From Nitrospirota bacterium (GTDB lineage Bacteria; Nitrospirota; Thermodesulfovibrionia; Thermodesulfovibrionales; Dissulfurispiraceae): a stretch of 64,000 nt of DNA. Made by a program: the position numbers and the translations under genes. Positions 52,586-60,708 of the stretch are shown in pieces. How positions within the stretch are numbered: position 1 is the first letter of the stretch; every line of letters starts with the position of its first letter. The notes under the pieces were generated by a model that ran no database searches, had not been told where the DNA came from, and was given only the letters and a program-made list of their open reading frames with translations. The stretch lies in NCBI GenBank assembly GCA_021792185.1, contig JAJYVD010000008.1, positions 1-64,000 of the forward strand, given 5' to 3'.

Positions 52586-53632
52586 ATGGCAGATAATAAG
52601 ATCAAAGTCCTCATTATAGATGACTCCGCGGTTATACGGCATCTCCTTACCGAAATACTCTGCAGCGCCGGGGACATAGATGTCGTGGGAACCGCTCAAG
52701 ACCCGATTTTTGCATTGAATAAAATAAGGAGTCTCAGGCCTGATGTTATTACCCTCGATGTAGAGATGCCGAGGATGGACGGCCTCACCTTCCTCGAAGA
52801 ATTGATGAGAACCGACCCTATACCTGTCTTGATGGTAAGCTCTCTTACCCGGCGCGGCTGCGAAACAACGCTTAATGCCCTCGAACTCGGCGCTGTGGAT
52901 TACGTATCCAAACCCGGCATCGATATGTCGAGCGGGATTGTCGGTCTTGCCGATGAAATTATCAGGAAAGTAAGGATTGCCGCAAAGGCGAAAGCAAGAC
53001 AGGTTAAGGTCGAGGCTAAGGTTAAGGTTCCAATTTCTTCCTCGACATCAGCCTTAACCTCAACCACGGACAGGATAATAGCCATAGGCGCATCCACGGG
53101 AGGGACGCAGGCCATTACCGAAATAGTTACGGCACTGCCGGAATCTACGCAGGGCATCGTTATCGTTCAACACATGCCTCCCATGTTTACCCGTTCTTTT
53201 GCGAACAGGCTGAATACCATGTCCCGGCTCGATGTAAAAGAGGCGCAAACCGGCGACAGGGTTTTGAGGGGTACGGTATTGATCGCGCCGGGAGATAAGC
53301 ATATGACTGTGAAGAGAAACGGCGCCATGTATTACGTGGACATCGCAGACGGCCCGATGGTCAATTTTGTAAGACCGTCTGTGGACGTGCTTTTCAGGTC
53401 CGTTGCGAAATACGCGGGCAAAAACGCCGTAGGGGTTGTCTTGACCGGAATGGGTGAAGACGGAGCGCGCGGCCTGCTGGAAATGAAAAACGCAGGCGCA
53501 TATACCATTGCTCAGGACGAGGCGTCGTCCATAGTGTTCGGAATGCCGAAGAGGGCGATAGAACTGGGAGCGGCGGAGAAGGTGCTGCCGTTGGACGATA
53601 TAGCAGAGACGGTAGTGAAAAGCGCCTCGTGA
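52586..53632 (+). CDS. cheB: Chemotaxis methylesterase CheB (copy 2, orphan)
   Basis: 348 residues. Receiver ('VLIIDDSAVIRHL', phospho-Asp in 'TLDVEMPRMDG') and methylesterase with Ser in 'IGASTGGTQAI', His in 'VQHMPPMFT' and Asp in 'GMGEDGARGL'. It is not next to cheR or other che genes but between pgi and a nuclease. The linker (about residues 139-160) is encoded by a ggttaagg hairpin repeat giving 'VKVEAKVKV' and a Ser/Thr run, so it differs from copy 1. Possibly it serves a separate chemosensory or pilus pathway. Confidence 0.93.
   Translation: MADNKIKVLIIDDSAVIRHLLTEILCSAGDIDVVGTAQDPIFALNKIRSLRPDVITLDVEMPRMDGLTFLEELMRTDPIPVLMVSSLTRRGCETTLNALELGAVDYVSKPGIDMSSGIVGLADEIIRKVRIAAKAKARQVKVEAKVKVPISSSTSALTSTTDRIIAIGASTGGTQAITEIVTALPESTQGIVIVQHMPPMFTRSFANRLNTMSRLDVKEAQTGDRVLRGTVLIAPGDKHMTVKRNGAMYYVDIADGPMVNFVRPSVDVLFRSVAKYAGKNAVGVVLTGMGEDGARGLLEMKNAGAYTIAQDEASSIVFGMPKRAIELGAAEKVLPLDDIAETVVKSAS
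53000..53065. repeat. ggttaagg hairpin repeat inside the cheB linker
   Basis: aggttaaggtcgaggctaag and the downstream agccttaacctcaacc arm match the intergenic element at 23419-23487. The insertion keeps frame and falls exactly between the two CheB domains, where extra residues are tolerated. Confidence 0.75.
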
Positions 53633-53644
53633 ACGCCCTGAAAG

Positions 53645-54190
53645 TTAAAATGCCTGCCTCGGATGCTCCATTCTCCATTGTTCCGGACTTTTTCTTAATC
53701 CGCCTTTGCGCCATATCCCGGCCTTGCGCAACTGTGCCTTCTTCTGAGCCTCTATAAACCTTTCCGTGTATTTTACGTTCGGCGGTATCGTATAAAGAAT
53801 CGCATACCCTGTTTCGAGCATCTTTTCGTTTATCATCCTTCCATTCTTGTCCATGAGATAGGCGAGGAGCCTCCCGTATTTGTCACGCTGTTCCACGTCG
53901 AACTCCAGATCGACTACCCAGTCGCTTTCGCTGATGAGTTTTTTTAGGTATCGCTTGGACAGCCTTCCCCACGGTTCCTGTTTCAATTCCGGCGCGTCGA
54001 TCCCTATAAGCCTTACCTTCTCGGTTTTAACCGGTATCTTTGCGAAGCCGCTTATTCTTATGCTTACGGTGTCCCCGTCATGAACTTTGGTGACCCGGAA
54101 CTTAGCGGCGTGCGCCGCGTCAGGGAGGAATGGAATGAATAAAATGAGGCAAATAATTATCGGAATTCTTGTATAATAAGACTGTTTCAT
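53645..54190 (-). CDS. Secreted SNase-like nuclease
   Basis: 181 residues. An N-terminal hydrophobic signal ('IIICLILFIPFLPDAAHA') is followed by a staphylococcal-nuclease fold: 'VTKVHDGDTVSIRI', 'VRLIGIDAPELKQEPWG', 'DVEQRDKYGRLLAYL' and a helical 'AQKKAQLRKAGIW'. Ca2+-binding Asp and catalytic Arg positions appear present. It would cleave DNA or RNA in the periplasm or outside. It converges on the second cheB and diverges from aroK. Confidence 0.88.
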   Translation of the reverse strand: MKQSYYTRIPIIICLILFIPFLPDAAHAAKFRVTKVHDGDTVSIRISGFAKIPVKTEKVRLIGIDAPELKQEPWGRLSKRYLKKLISESDWVVDLEFDVEQRDKYGRLLAYLMDKNGRMINEKMLETGYAILYTIPPNVKYTERFIEAQKKAQLRKAGIWRKGGLRKSPEQWRMEHPRQAF

Positions 54191-54227
54191 GGAGGTATTT
54201 TAACATAAAGGGTTCAGGAGTAGATGC

Positions 54228-54737
54228 GTGATGAAAAATATAGTTCTTACGGGTTTTATGGGGACCGGAAAGACCGAGGTGGGCAGGATACTCGCCCAAA
54301 AGCTAAGCTATGCTCTTGTTGACGCTGACACCGAAATAGAAAAGGAACAGAAGACGACCATAACCGAGATATTCAAGCAATACGGCGAACCTAAGTTCAG
54401 GGATATAGAATCCGATGTTATAAAGCGGCTATCTGAATTGGGGAAAGCAGTAATATCTACCGGAGGAGGCGCGGTGCTTAGGCAGGAAAATATGGACAAC
54501 CTGAGAAAAAAGGGAGTGATAATCTGTCTCAGCGCGTCTCCGGAAACAATCCTTAAAAGAACGAGCAACAACAACGACAGGCCGCTCCTTCAGGTCGAAG
54601 ACCCGCTGAAAAAGATAAAGGAACTCCTCGAATTCAGGATGCCGTATTATGAAAAGGCGGATATAATGATAGATACCGAAAATAAAACACCACTTGAGGT
54701 TGCGGATGAGATAATAGAGAAGGTGAAGGGGATATAA
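54228..54737 (+). CDS. aroK: Shikimate kinase
   Basis: A 169-residue P-loop kinase phosphorylating shikimate in the aromatic pathway. Walker A 'GFMGTGKTEVG', the shikimate-binding DTE.E stretch 'DADTEIEKEQ', 'FRDIESDVI', 'ISTGGGAVLR' and the lid 'NNDRPLLQ' are visible. The start is GTG 54228 or ATG 54231 with caggag upstream. aroB, its usual neighbour, lies 2.6 kb away after inserted accessory genes. Confidence 0.95.
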   Translation: MMKNIVLTGFMGTGKTEVGRILAQKLSYALVDADTEIEKEQKTTITEIFKQYGEPKFRDIESDVIKRLSELGKAVISTGGGAVLRQENMDNLRKKGVIICLSASPETILKRTSNNNDRPLLQVEDPLKKIKELLEFRMPYYEKADIMIDTENKTPLEVADEIIEKVKGI

Positions 54738-54761
54738 TGAGGCTACCAGCATAGTTAGATT

Positions 54762-56150
54762 ATGAAATTTGTTGAATCCGAAACATTGGAATTTAAAAAA
54801 TCTACGTCCGAGATTAAAGAGGCTATTGTGTCGATAGTTGCAATACTTAATAAGCACCAGCGTGGCGAGTTATACTTCGGAATCAAAAACAGCGGCCTTG
54901 TAACCGGTCAGAGCGTTACTGATAAGACACTGCGTGATATATCGAAATCCATTGCCGATAATATCGAGCCTAAAATCTATCCTCACATAAGCCATATTAA
55001 GCTGGACAGAAAATCATGCATCAAAGTCAGATTCAAAGGAAACGATGTTCCTTATTTTGCCTTTGGCAGGGCATATATCAGGGTTGCTGATGAAGACCGG
55101 CAATTAAGCGCTAAAGAACTCGAAAAACTGATTCTCCGAAAGAATAAAGATAAATTGAGATGGGACATTGAGGTCTGCAAAGAGGCAAAGCTTATTGATA
55201 TAAGCGCTCAAAAAGTAAAAGCGTTCCTTAAAAATTCAGGGCTGAAATATGATGTCCTTCAAAATGCCCTTAAAAAGCTTAAACTCTTTGTTGATGGAAG
55301 GCTTCTCAATGCGGCTGTGATCCTGTTCGCAAAAAAACCGCAGGCATTCTTCCCAAATGCCAGGCTCAGATGCGCGGTCTTCGGCACAACAGACACAACA
55401 TTTACAATTGACATGCAGGATTTTGAAGGCGACCTTTTTTATCTGATAGCAAAGGCCGAAGAATATATCCTGAAAAATATTCATATCGGCATGGAACTTG
55501 AAGGGTTAAGAAGGGTGGATGTGCCTGAGATCGATAAGGCAGCTTTCAGGGAGGCCATAATAAATGCCTTCTGCCATAGGGATTACCGCAAGTACGATTC
55601 CGTCAACATTGCCGTTTTCAAAAACAGGGTTGAGATAAGAAGCCCCGGCTTGCTTTATGGCGGCTTGACCATAGAGACAATCAGGACAAAGATGGTATCG
55701 GAGAGGAGAAACGAATTGATTGCTGATATGTTTCACCGTGTTCATTTCATAGAAAAATGGGGCAGAGGCATTAAGCTTATGCTCTCCAAAGAACCGGATA
55801 CCAAGTTCAGTGAAATAGGGACTAAATTTATTACGACATTCATACGCCATAGCTATTATGAGGGTAAGAAGGCAGGAAAAACTTCTGTGAAAAAGTTGGG
55901 TGAAAGATTGGGTGAAAAGTTGGGTGCAAGGGAGACTGAAGATACTACCCAGAAAACTACCCAGAAAACTACCCAGAAAATCATAAAAGCTATTACTAAA
56001 AAATCTGATATCACTCAAAAAGAGCTTGCAGTATTTATAGGGATAACTGAAGACGGAGTAAAATATCACATAACCAGACTTAGAAAAAAAGGAGTTCTCA
56101 AGCGCATCGGGCCCGATAGGGGCGGTTATTGGGAAGTAGTGAAAAAGTGA
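54762..56150 (+). CDS. AlbA_2/Schlafen-like ATP-binding transcriptional regulator
   Basis: 462 residues. N-terminal AlbA_2 domain ('ESETLEFKKSTSEIKEAIV', 'LYFGIKNSG'), a middle region, then an HATPase_c_4-type domain ('EAIINAFCHRDYRKYDSVNIAV', 'EIRSPGLLYGG', 'SERRNELIADMF', 'EKWGRGIKLM') and a C-terminal winged helix ('DITQKELAVFIGITEDGVKYH'). The linker is repetitive: 'KLGERLGEKLG' then TTQK three times. It is a frequent accessory or defence-associated gene, here first in the insertion between aroK and aroB. It appears intact. Confidence 0.85.
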   Translation: MKFVESETLEFKKSTSEIKEAIVSIVAILNKHQRGELYFGIKNSGLVTGQSVTDKTLRDISKSIADNIEPKIYPHISHIKLDRKSCIKVRFKGNDVPYFAFGRAYIRVADEDRQLSAKELEKLILRKNKDKLRWDIEVCKEAKLIDISAQKVKAFLKNSGLKYDVLQNALKKLKLFVDGRLLNAAVILFAKKPQAFFPNARLRCAVFGTTDTTFTIDMQDFEGDLFYLIAKAEEYILKNIHIGMELEGLRRVDVPEIDKAAFREAIINAFCHRDYRKYDSVNIAVFKNRVEIRSPGLLYGGLTIETIRTKMVSERRNELIADMFHRVHFIEKWGRGIKLMLSKEPDTKFSEIGTKFITTFIRHSYYEGKKAGKTSVKKLGERLGEKLGARETEDTTQKTTQKTTQKIIKAITKKSDITQKELAVFIGITEDGVKYHITRLRKKGVLKRIGPDRGGYWEVVKK

Positions 56151-56254
56151 AAAACAGGGAACTGCATTAAAAAATTATGTTCCGAATTTTGATAATATAG
56201 AGCAAAGACTTCTGCCTGCATTGCAGGAGAGAGTAACATAATTTTTGAAATCCA

Positions 56255-56425
56255 ATGAAACAAGTTTATTTATTAGGGGCAGGGTTTACAAGAGCGGTAA
56301 TAGGACAAAAAGCCCCTCTGACCGACGAAATTATGCCTAAGCTTAACCTTTCGGATTTTCCCGAAATAGCAGAGGATTATGAGAAAATTCCCTTTTATGT
56401 CCATGGCCTAATAAACACAAAATAA
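56255..56425 (+). pseudogene. N-terminal fragment of a SIR2-like protein
   Basis: A 56-residue ORF starting 'MKQVYLLGAGFTRAVIGQKA' and 'APLTDEIMPKLNLSDFPEI', which matches the beginning of SIR2-fold (NAD-binding 'GAGFS/T') proteins found in antiphage systems, then stops at TAA. The rest of the domain is absent before the next gene, so this is a truncated remnant. Confidence 0.6.
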
Positions 56426-56487
56426 AGCAATATAGAAAAGGACTGGAGGAATATCTGTTAGTATGTCAGTAATGGGGAGATGGACAG

Positions 56488-56680
56488 ATGCATTCATTTA
56501 TCTTTAACGGCAAGACATATAAGGCTGTTGTTAAAAAAGACGGATCTATTTTTCATCATGGGCATATCCTCGATTGCGGCAAGGGATCTAAGAGGACATG
56601 CCGTTAATGGATGGGTTTACTGGAGATTTCAGCGCAGGCCGGGGAATTGGGCGCTTCTGGATGAATTAAGGAAAGCATAA
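56488..56680 (+). pseudogene. Frameshifted RAMA-like domain gene
   Basis: From the ATG at 56488 (ggggag site) one frame reads 'MHSFIFNGKTYKAVVKKDGS'-'IFHHGH' and stops early. Another frame continues with 'SSIAARDLRGHAVNGWVYW' and 'RPGNWALLDELRKA' to 56680. Joined, they give a plausible RAMA/DUF4357-like module (small domain seen in methylase-associated and defence proteins; the S..AA...G..vNGW.fW pattern). An indel near 56563-56575 would explain the break. The family call is tentative. Confidence 0.5.
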
Positions 56681-56797
56681 AAATATTATAAAAGCAAAGA
56701 TTGCCGGGGTGTAGGGAGAATGACGGACATCAAATCCCGCATTGGACGGGACAGAAGGGAACGGCAATCTGCTAAAATATAACAAAGGAGGTGCAAG

Positions 56798-57001
56798 ATG
56801 AGCATAGGGGTAACCGTTGAATTAAAAGTTGAAGAGCTTGCCAATTCAATAAAGAAGCTGAATAAAACAGACAAGGAGATGTTGCTGCTTTTATTGTCCG
56901 GCGAGGGCAGGGAGATTGCAAAAAGACTGAAGGATATCAAATCCAAAAAAGTTAAAACCCTGTCAAGAGAGGAGGTTTTTAGGGATGTCTTACAGGGATG
57001 A
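56798..57001 (+). CDS. Antitoxin of a RelE/ParE-type TA pair
   Basis: 67 residues, preceded by a perfect aaaggaggtg site. Helical and charged: 'VELKVEELANSIKKLNKTDKE' then 'GREIAKRLKDIKSKKVKTLS'. It has the size and C-terminal extension of small antitoxins that wrap RelE-fold toxins. It overlaps the toxin gene by 17 bp. Confidence 0.7.
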   Translation: MSIGVTVELKVEELANSIKKLNKTDKEMLLLLLSGEGREIAKRLKDIKSKKVKTLSREEVFRDVLQG

Positions 57002-57275
57002 ATATCACCCTAAAGTTAAATCCGATCTGAAAAAACTCGACAGGGCAGTCGTCAAAGAAATCCATAATTTTCATTTAGACAGAATCCTTAATGAACCGCA
57101 GAGGGGTGAAGAGTTGCATGGCGACCTTCAGGGAGTTCTGTCCTACCATTTCAAGAAAAATAATGTTGATTATAGGATTGCGTATTCCATTGAAGAGACC
57201 AAGAAGATTGTGCATATTCTGATGGCAGGAAAGAGAGAAAATTTCTACGAAATATTAAAAAGACGGTTGCTCTAA
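56985..57275 (+). CDS. RelE/ParE-superfamily toxin
   Basis: 96 residues with the RelE-fold pattern: 'YHPKVKSDLKKLDRAVVKEI', 'LHGDLQGVLSYHFKKNNVDYRIAY', 'KIVHILMAGKRENFYEILKRRL'. It resembles plasmid-stabilisation RelE/StbE proteins that cut mRNA on ribosomes. The start has a gaggaggt site within the antitoxin 3' end. It appears intact, so this is one of three complete TA pairs in the window. Confidence 0.82.
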   Translation: MSYRDEYHPKVKSDLKKLDRAVVKEIHNFHLDRILNEPQRGEELHGDLQGVLSYHFKKNNVDYRIAYSIEETKKIVHILMAGKRENFYEILKRRLL

Positions 57276-57379
57276 AAGATGGATTCTGAGCAGGCATCGG
57301 AGTAATAGGTAAGTAATGAAAAATTCGGTGCGGCTTTAAAAAACGGCATGTGGTAATATATTTATAAATTGGAGACTGA

Positions 57380-58465
57380 ATGCAAAAGGTAAGAGTCGAA
57401 CTCGGCGAGAGAAGCTACGACATTGTAATCGACAGCGGAACGCTCTCAGGCATTGGAGAGCGCATGAAGGAATTCCGCTTCAGCCCTAAGACCGCGGTTA
57501 TAAGCAACCCGACGGTATTCGGCCTTTACGGGGATATTGTAACCGCATCTTTAAAGAATGCGGGTTTCGAGTGCTTTAGCGTCATTATTCCGGACGGAGA
57601 GGGATATAAGAATTACGAGCAGACTTATTACATATTGACCGAACTCCTGAAAAACAGGCTCGATAGGAACTCTTGCGTCATCGCCCTCGGAGGAGGCGTG
57701 ATAGGTGACATAACCGGCTTTGCGGCGTCGATATACATGCGGGGCATTCATTTTATTCAGGTTCCGACAACATTGCTTTCTCAGGTGGACAGTTCGGTAG
57801 GCGGAAAGACAGGAGTAAATCACGAACTCGGCAAAAATATGATAGGCACTTTTTATCAGCCGAAGCTCGTCTGGATAGACATCGATACCATTAAGACTTT
57901 GCCCAAAAGAGAGTTTTTGTGCGGCATCGCCGAGATAATCAAATACGGAGTGATATGGGATGGAGAGCTTTTTGAATTCCTTGCGCATAACAGGGCTTCC
58001 ATTCTAACGCTCGACGCTGAACGCTTGACGCATATCATCAAACGCTCATGCGAGATAAAGGCCTATGTGGTTTCCAAAGACGAAAGGGAATCCGGATTAA
58101 GGGCAATCCTCAATTACGGTCATACCGTTGGGCATGCCGTAGAGACCGAAACGGGCTATTCAAAATTTCTGCACGGCGAGGCGGTTGCGATAGGAATGCA
58201 TATCGAAGCGAGGCTGTCCGAAATAATGGGATTTATAGATAAGAAACAGGTATCGGAGATAAAGGCATTGATAGACGCTTACGGCCTTCCTTCGGAACTT
58301 CCGGCAGGCATGAATGCTGATAATCTTATTTCTCACATGAGACTCGACAAAAAGACCGAGGCCGGGGAGATGAAATTTATCCTTCCTGAAAAAATAGGGA
58401 AGGTAAGAATTCAGAAGGGCATTAATATTGAAGACATAACAAAGGCGCTGAGCAAAGGACAATAG
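57380..58465 (+). CDS. aroB: 3-dehydroquinate synthase
   Basis: 361 residues. An NAD- and metal-dependent enzyme making 3-dehydroquinate from DAHP. 'ALGGGVIGDITGFAASIYMRG', 'VPTTLLSQVDSSVGGKTGVNH' and 'LNYGHTVGHAVE' with 'LHGEAVAIGM' carry the NAD- and Zn-binding residues. It is followed 4 bp later by phoB. The insertion upstream has separated it from aroK. Confidence 0.96.
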   Translation: MQKVRVELGERSYDIVIDSGTLSGIGERMKEFRFSPKTAVISNPTVFGLYGDIVTASLKNAGFECFSVIIPDGEGYKNYEQTYYILTELLKNRLDRNSCVIALGGGVIGDITGFAASIYMRGIHFIQVPTTLLSQVDSSVGGKTGVNHELGKNMIGTFYQPKLVWIDIDTIKTLPKREFLCGIAEIIKYGVIWDGELFEFLAHNRASILTLDAERLTHIIKRSCEIKAYVVSKDERESGLRAILNYGHTVGHAVETETGYSKFLHGEAVAIGMHIEARLSEIMGFIDKKQVSEIKALIDAYGLPSELPAGMNADNLISHMRLDKKTEAGEMKFILPEKIGKVRIQKGINIEDITKALSKGQ

Positions 58466-58469
58466 CGAA

Positions 58470-59183
58470 ATGAAAAAGATACTCGTCATAGACGACGAAG
58501 CGGACATAGTAGAGCTTATATCGTATAACCTCAAAAAGGAAGGCTTTGCCGTTGATGCGTCGCACAACGGAGAGGACGCGTTAAAGAAGATAAAGAAAAA
58601 CAAGTACGCCCTTGTGATATTGGACCTCATGCTTCCGGGCATTCAGGGACTCGAACTCTGCCGGATGATCCGGAACACGCCTAATATGTCGCATCTGCCC
58701 ATTATAATGCTTACCGCAAAGGGTGAGGAATTCGATAAGGTGCTGGGCCTCGAAATGGGGGCGGATGATTATATTACCAAACCGTTCAGCACACGCGAAT
58801 TGACGGCAAGGACAAAGGCGATATTGAGAAGGGCGGAGAAGGCGGAACCTGCTGCTGAATCAGCGGCAACGGGAATTTTAAAGGTAAAAGATATGGTTAT
58901 AGATAAAGAGAAATATACTGTTATTGTGGGTACACGGCAGATAAAACTGAGCGCTACGGAGTTTAAGCTGCTTCTATACCTCGCCGAAAGGTCCGATAAG
59001 ATTTACAATAGGGATCAACTGCTCGATGCGGTATGGGGCAGCGATGTGTATGTGGAGCCGAGGACAGTGGACGTCCACATAAGAAGGCTCAGGGCAAAGA
59101 TAGAAAAAGACCCCAACAACCCGAAGTATATAAAGACCATGCGCGGCATCGGCTACCTTATTGAATCAGGCAATGGGCAATAG
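58470..59183 (+). CDS. phoB: PhoB-like OmpR-family response regulator
   Basis: 237 residues. Receiver ('VIDDEADIVELI', phospho-Asp in 'VILDLMLPGIQG', 'DYITKPFS') plus winged-helix DNA-binding domain ('LSATEFKLLLYLAE', 'VDVHIRRLRAKIEKDPNNPKYI', 'TMRGIGYL'). It pairs with the kinase that follows and is probably a phosphate-starvation regulator; no pst or phosphatase gene is in the window, so the name rests on similarity. The last codons and stop lie in a short repeat. Confidence 0.88.
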   Translation: MKKILVIDDEADIVELISYNLKKEGFAVDASHNGEDALKKIKKNKYALVILDLMLPGIQGLELCRMIRNTPNMSHLPIIMLTAKGEEFDKVLGLEMGADDYITKPFSTRELTARTKAILRRAEKAEPAAESAATGILKVKDMVIDKEKYTVIVGTRQIKLSATEFKLLLYLAERSDKIYNRDQLLDAVWGSDVYVEPRTVDVHIRRLRAKIEKDPNNPKYIKTMRGIGYLIESGNGQ

Positions 59184-59255
59184 GCAAGAGGCTATGGGTA
59201 AAAACAATGATAAGCAACTTCTGAAACTATTGCCTATAGCCTATAGCCTATGACC
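59169..59255. repeat. Short repeat tract between phoB and phoR
   Basis: gcaatgggcaataggcaaga and the inverted attgcctatagcctatagcc stretch form an imperfect palindrome. The tract supplies the last phoB residues (GNGQ) and its stop, and the proposed phoR ATG (59250). Such ggcaatagg/cctattgcc tracts are typical dispersed low-complexity repeats. Confidence 0.55.
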
Positions 59256-60506
59256 TATTTGTTAATCATAATCCTTTCCATTGCGATAATATTTTTAGCC
59301 GCCCGCTTAACCCGCATCTCAATGTCGATAAAGGAGATTTCATATTTTTTGAAGGAATTGTCTGCTGGGAATTTCAACGCGAGATTATTCCCTACAGGTA
59401 AGGGCGATCTCGCGGGGGTGGTGCGGGATATAGCCTCTATAATGGAAGAGACAAAGACGCGCCTCGATTTTGCCGAGGCCGAAATGCGGAGGATGGAGGC
59501 TATATTGAGGGGGATGTCCGACGGAGTGCTTATCGCGGATGAGCGAGGCACGATAATCCTCGTCAATCAGGCGTTCAGGGACCTTATGTCCTCGGCAAAG
59601 GACATAGAGGGAAAACAGATGGTGGAAGTCCTGCGGAACATGCAGCTTGTGGAGGTTTTCAGGAAGGCTATGGATTCTGGAGATATTATCTCCGAGGAGA
59701 TTATCGTATCGAAACCCCACAGGGACATGTATCTTATTGCCACCGCGGTGCCTGTATATTCCAGAAACATGATAAGCGGAGCAGTGCTTACCCTGCACGA
59801 CATCACGAGGCTGAGGCAGCTCGAAGAAATGAGAAAAGATTTTGTGGCTAACGTGTCTCATGAGATAAAGACGCCTATAACCGCGATTAAAGGTTTCGCC
59901 GAGACCCTTCTTGACGGGGCGCTTGAAGACAAAGAAAACGCCACGAGATTTCTAAGAACAATAAAAGGCCACAGTGAAAGGCTCAACAGCCTTGTGGACG
60001 ACCTGCTGACTCTTTCGAGAATAGAACTCGGAGATATTACGATAAAAAAAGCCTCTGTAAATCCAGAGCAGATAGTAGATACGGTATTTATGACTCTCAG
60101 GGAAAAGGCGGACAAAAAAGGGCTTTACCTGAAAAAGTCCATAGCCGCGGGAATACAGGAGATACACGCGGACAAGGACAGGCTTATTCAGATAATCCTC
60201 AATCTCGTTGACAACGGCATTAAGTTCACAGAAAAAGGCGGCGTAACGGTAGGCATGGACTACTCCGGGGGCAGGCTTGTTCTTTATGTTCAGGATACGG
60301 GCGTCGGCATCCCCAAGAGCCATCTTCACAGGCTCGGAGAAAGGTTTTACAGGGTTGACAGGACGAGGTCACGGGAACTGGGCGGGACAGGGCTCGGTCT
60401 TGCGATAGTCAAGCATCTCGTGAACGCTCATGAGTGGAACATGTGGATAGAGAGCGAACCGGGCAGGGGAACAAAGGTTAATATAACAATCGACAGGTAT
60501 TTGTAA
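59250..60506 (+). CDS. phoR: PhoR-like sensor histidine kinase
   Basis: 418 residues. One membrane helix (about 2-20), a HAMP-like segment, PAS (about 85-190, 'MSDGVLIADERGTIILVNQAF'), HisKA with His in 'FVANVSHEIKTPITAI', and HATPase ('LVDNGIKFTEKGG', 'DTGVGIP', 'GTGLGLAIVKHLV'). The ATG lies in a repeat and has no ribosome site, so the true start may be a nearby codon. No second N-terminal helix is seen, as in some short PhoR proteins. Confidence 0.88.
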   Translation: MTYLLIIILSIAIIFLAARLTRISMSIKEISYFLKELSAGNFNARLFPTGKGDLAGVVRDIASIMEETKTRLDFAEAEMRRMEAILRGMSDGVLIADERGTIILVNQAFRDLMSSAKDIEGKQMVEVLRNMQLVEVFRKAMDSGDIISEEIIVSKPHRDMYLIATAVPVYSRNMISGAVLTLHDITRLRQLEEMRKDFVANVSHEIKTPITAIKGFAETLLDGALEDKENATRFLRTIKGHSERLNSLVDDLLTLSRIELGDITIKKASVNPEQIVDTVFMTLREKADKKGLYLKKSIAAGIQEIHADKDRLIQIILNLVDNGIKFTEKGGVTVGMDYSGGRLVLYVQDTGVGIPKSHLHRLGERFYRVDRTRSRELGGTGLGLAIVKHLVNAHEWNMWIESEPGRGTKVNITIDRYL

Positions 60507-60538
60507 TAACCGTTATCGTGCAGGCACAAATGGCAATG

Positions 60539-60708
60539 ACACATAGTGCAAATCTGCTTTAACGCCTTTATAAGTGTTGTTCTTTATGCAAAGCAAAGAT
60601 GTTATATGTTTTATCAAACAGATGCCGCCGATGCGGATGACGGGTATAAGAGTATGTAGTTAAAGAGTTCTGCCGATAAAGTCATTAAAGCAGACCCGCA
60701 CTATGTGT
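60539..60708. mobile_element. 170-bp MITE-like palindromic repeat R2, copy 2
   Basis: Arms acacatagtgc (60539-60549) and gcactatgtgt (60698-60708) pair and extend inward. The centre matches copy 1 (atgccgccgatgcggatgac). Its right end overlaps the polyferredoxin gene: the stop codon and last residues of that protein are encoded by the repeat. It fills the gap between phoR and that gene. Confidence 0.8.

Noticed and set aside
56686-56946. Minus-strand frame opposite the RelE-type antitoxin
   Set aside because: Antisense to a gene with a perfect ribosome site and a matching toxin; no own signals.
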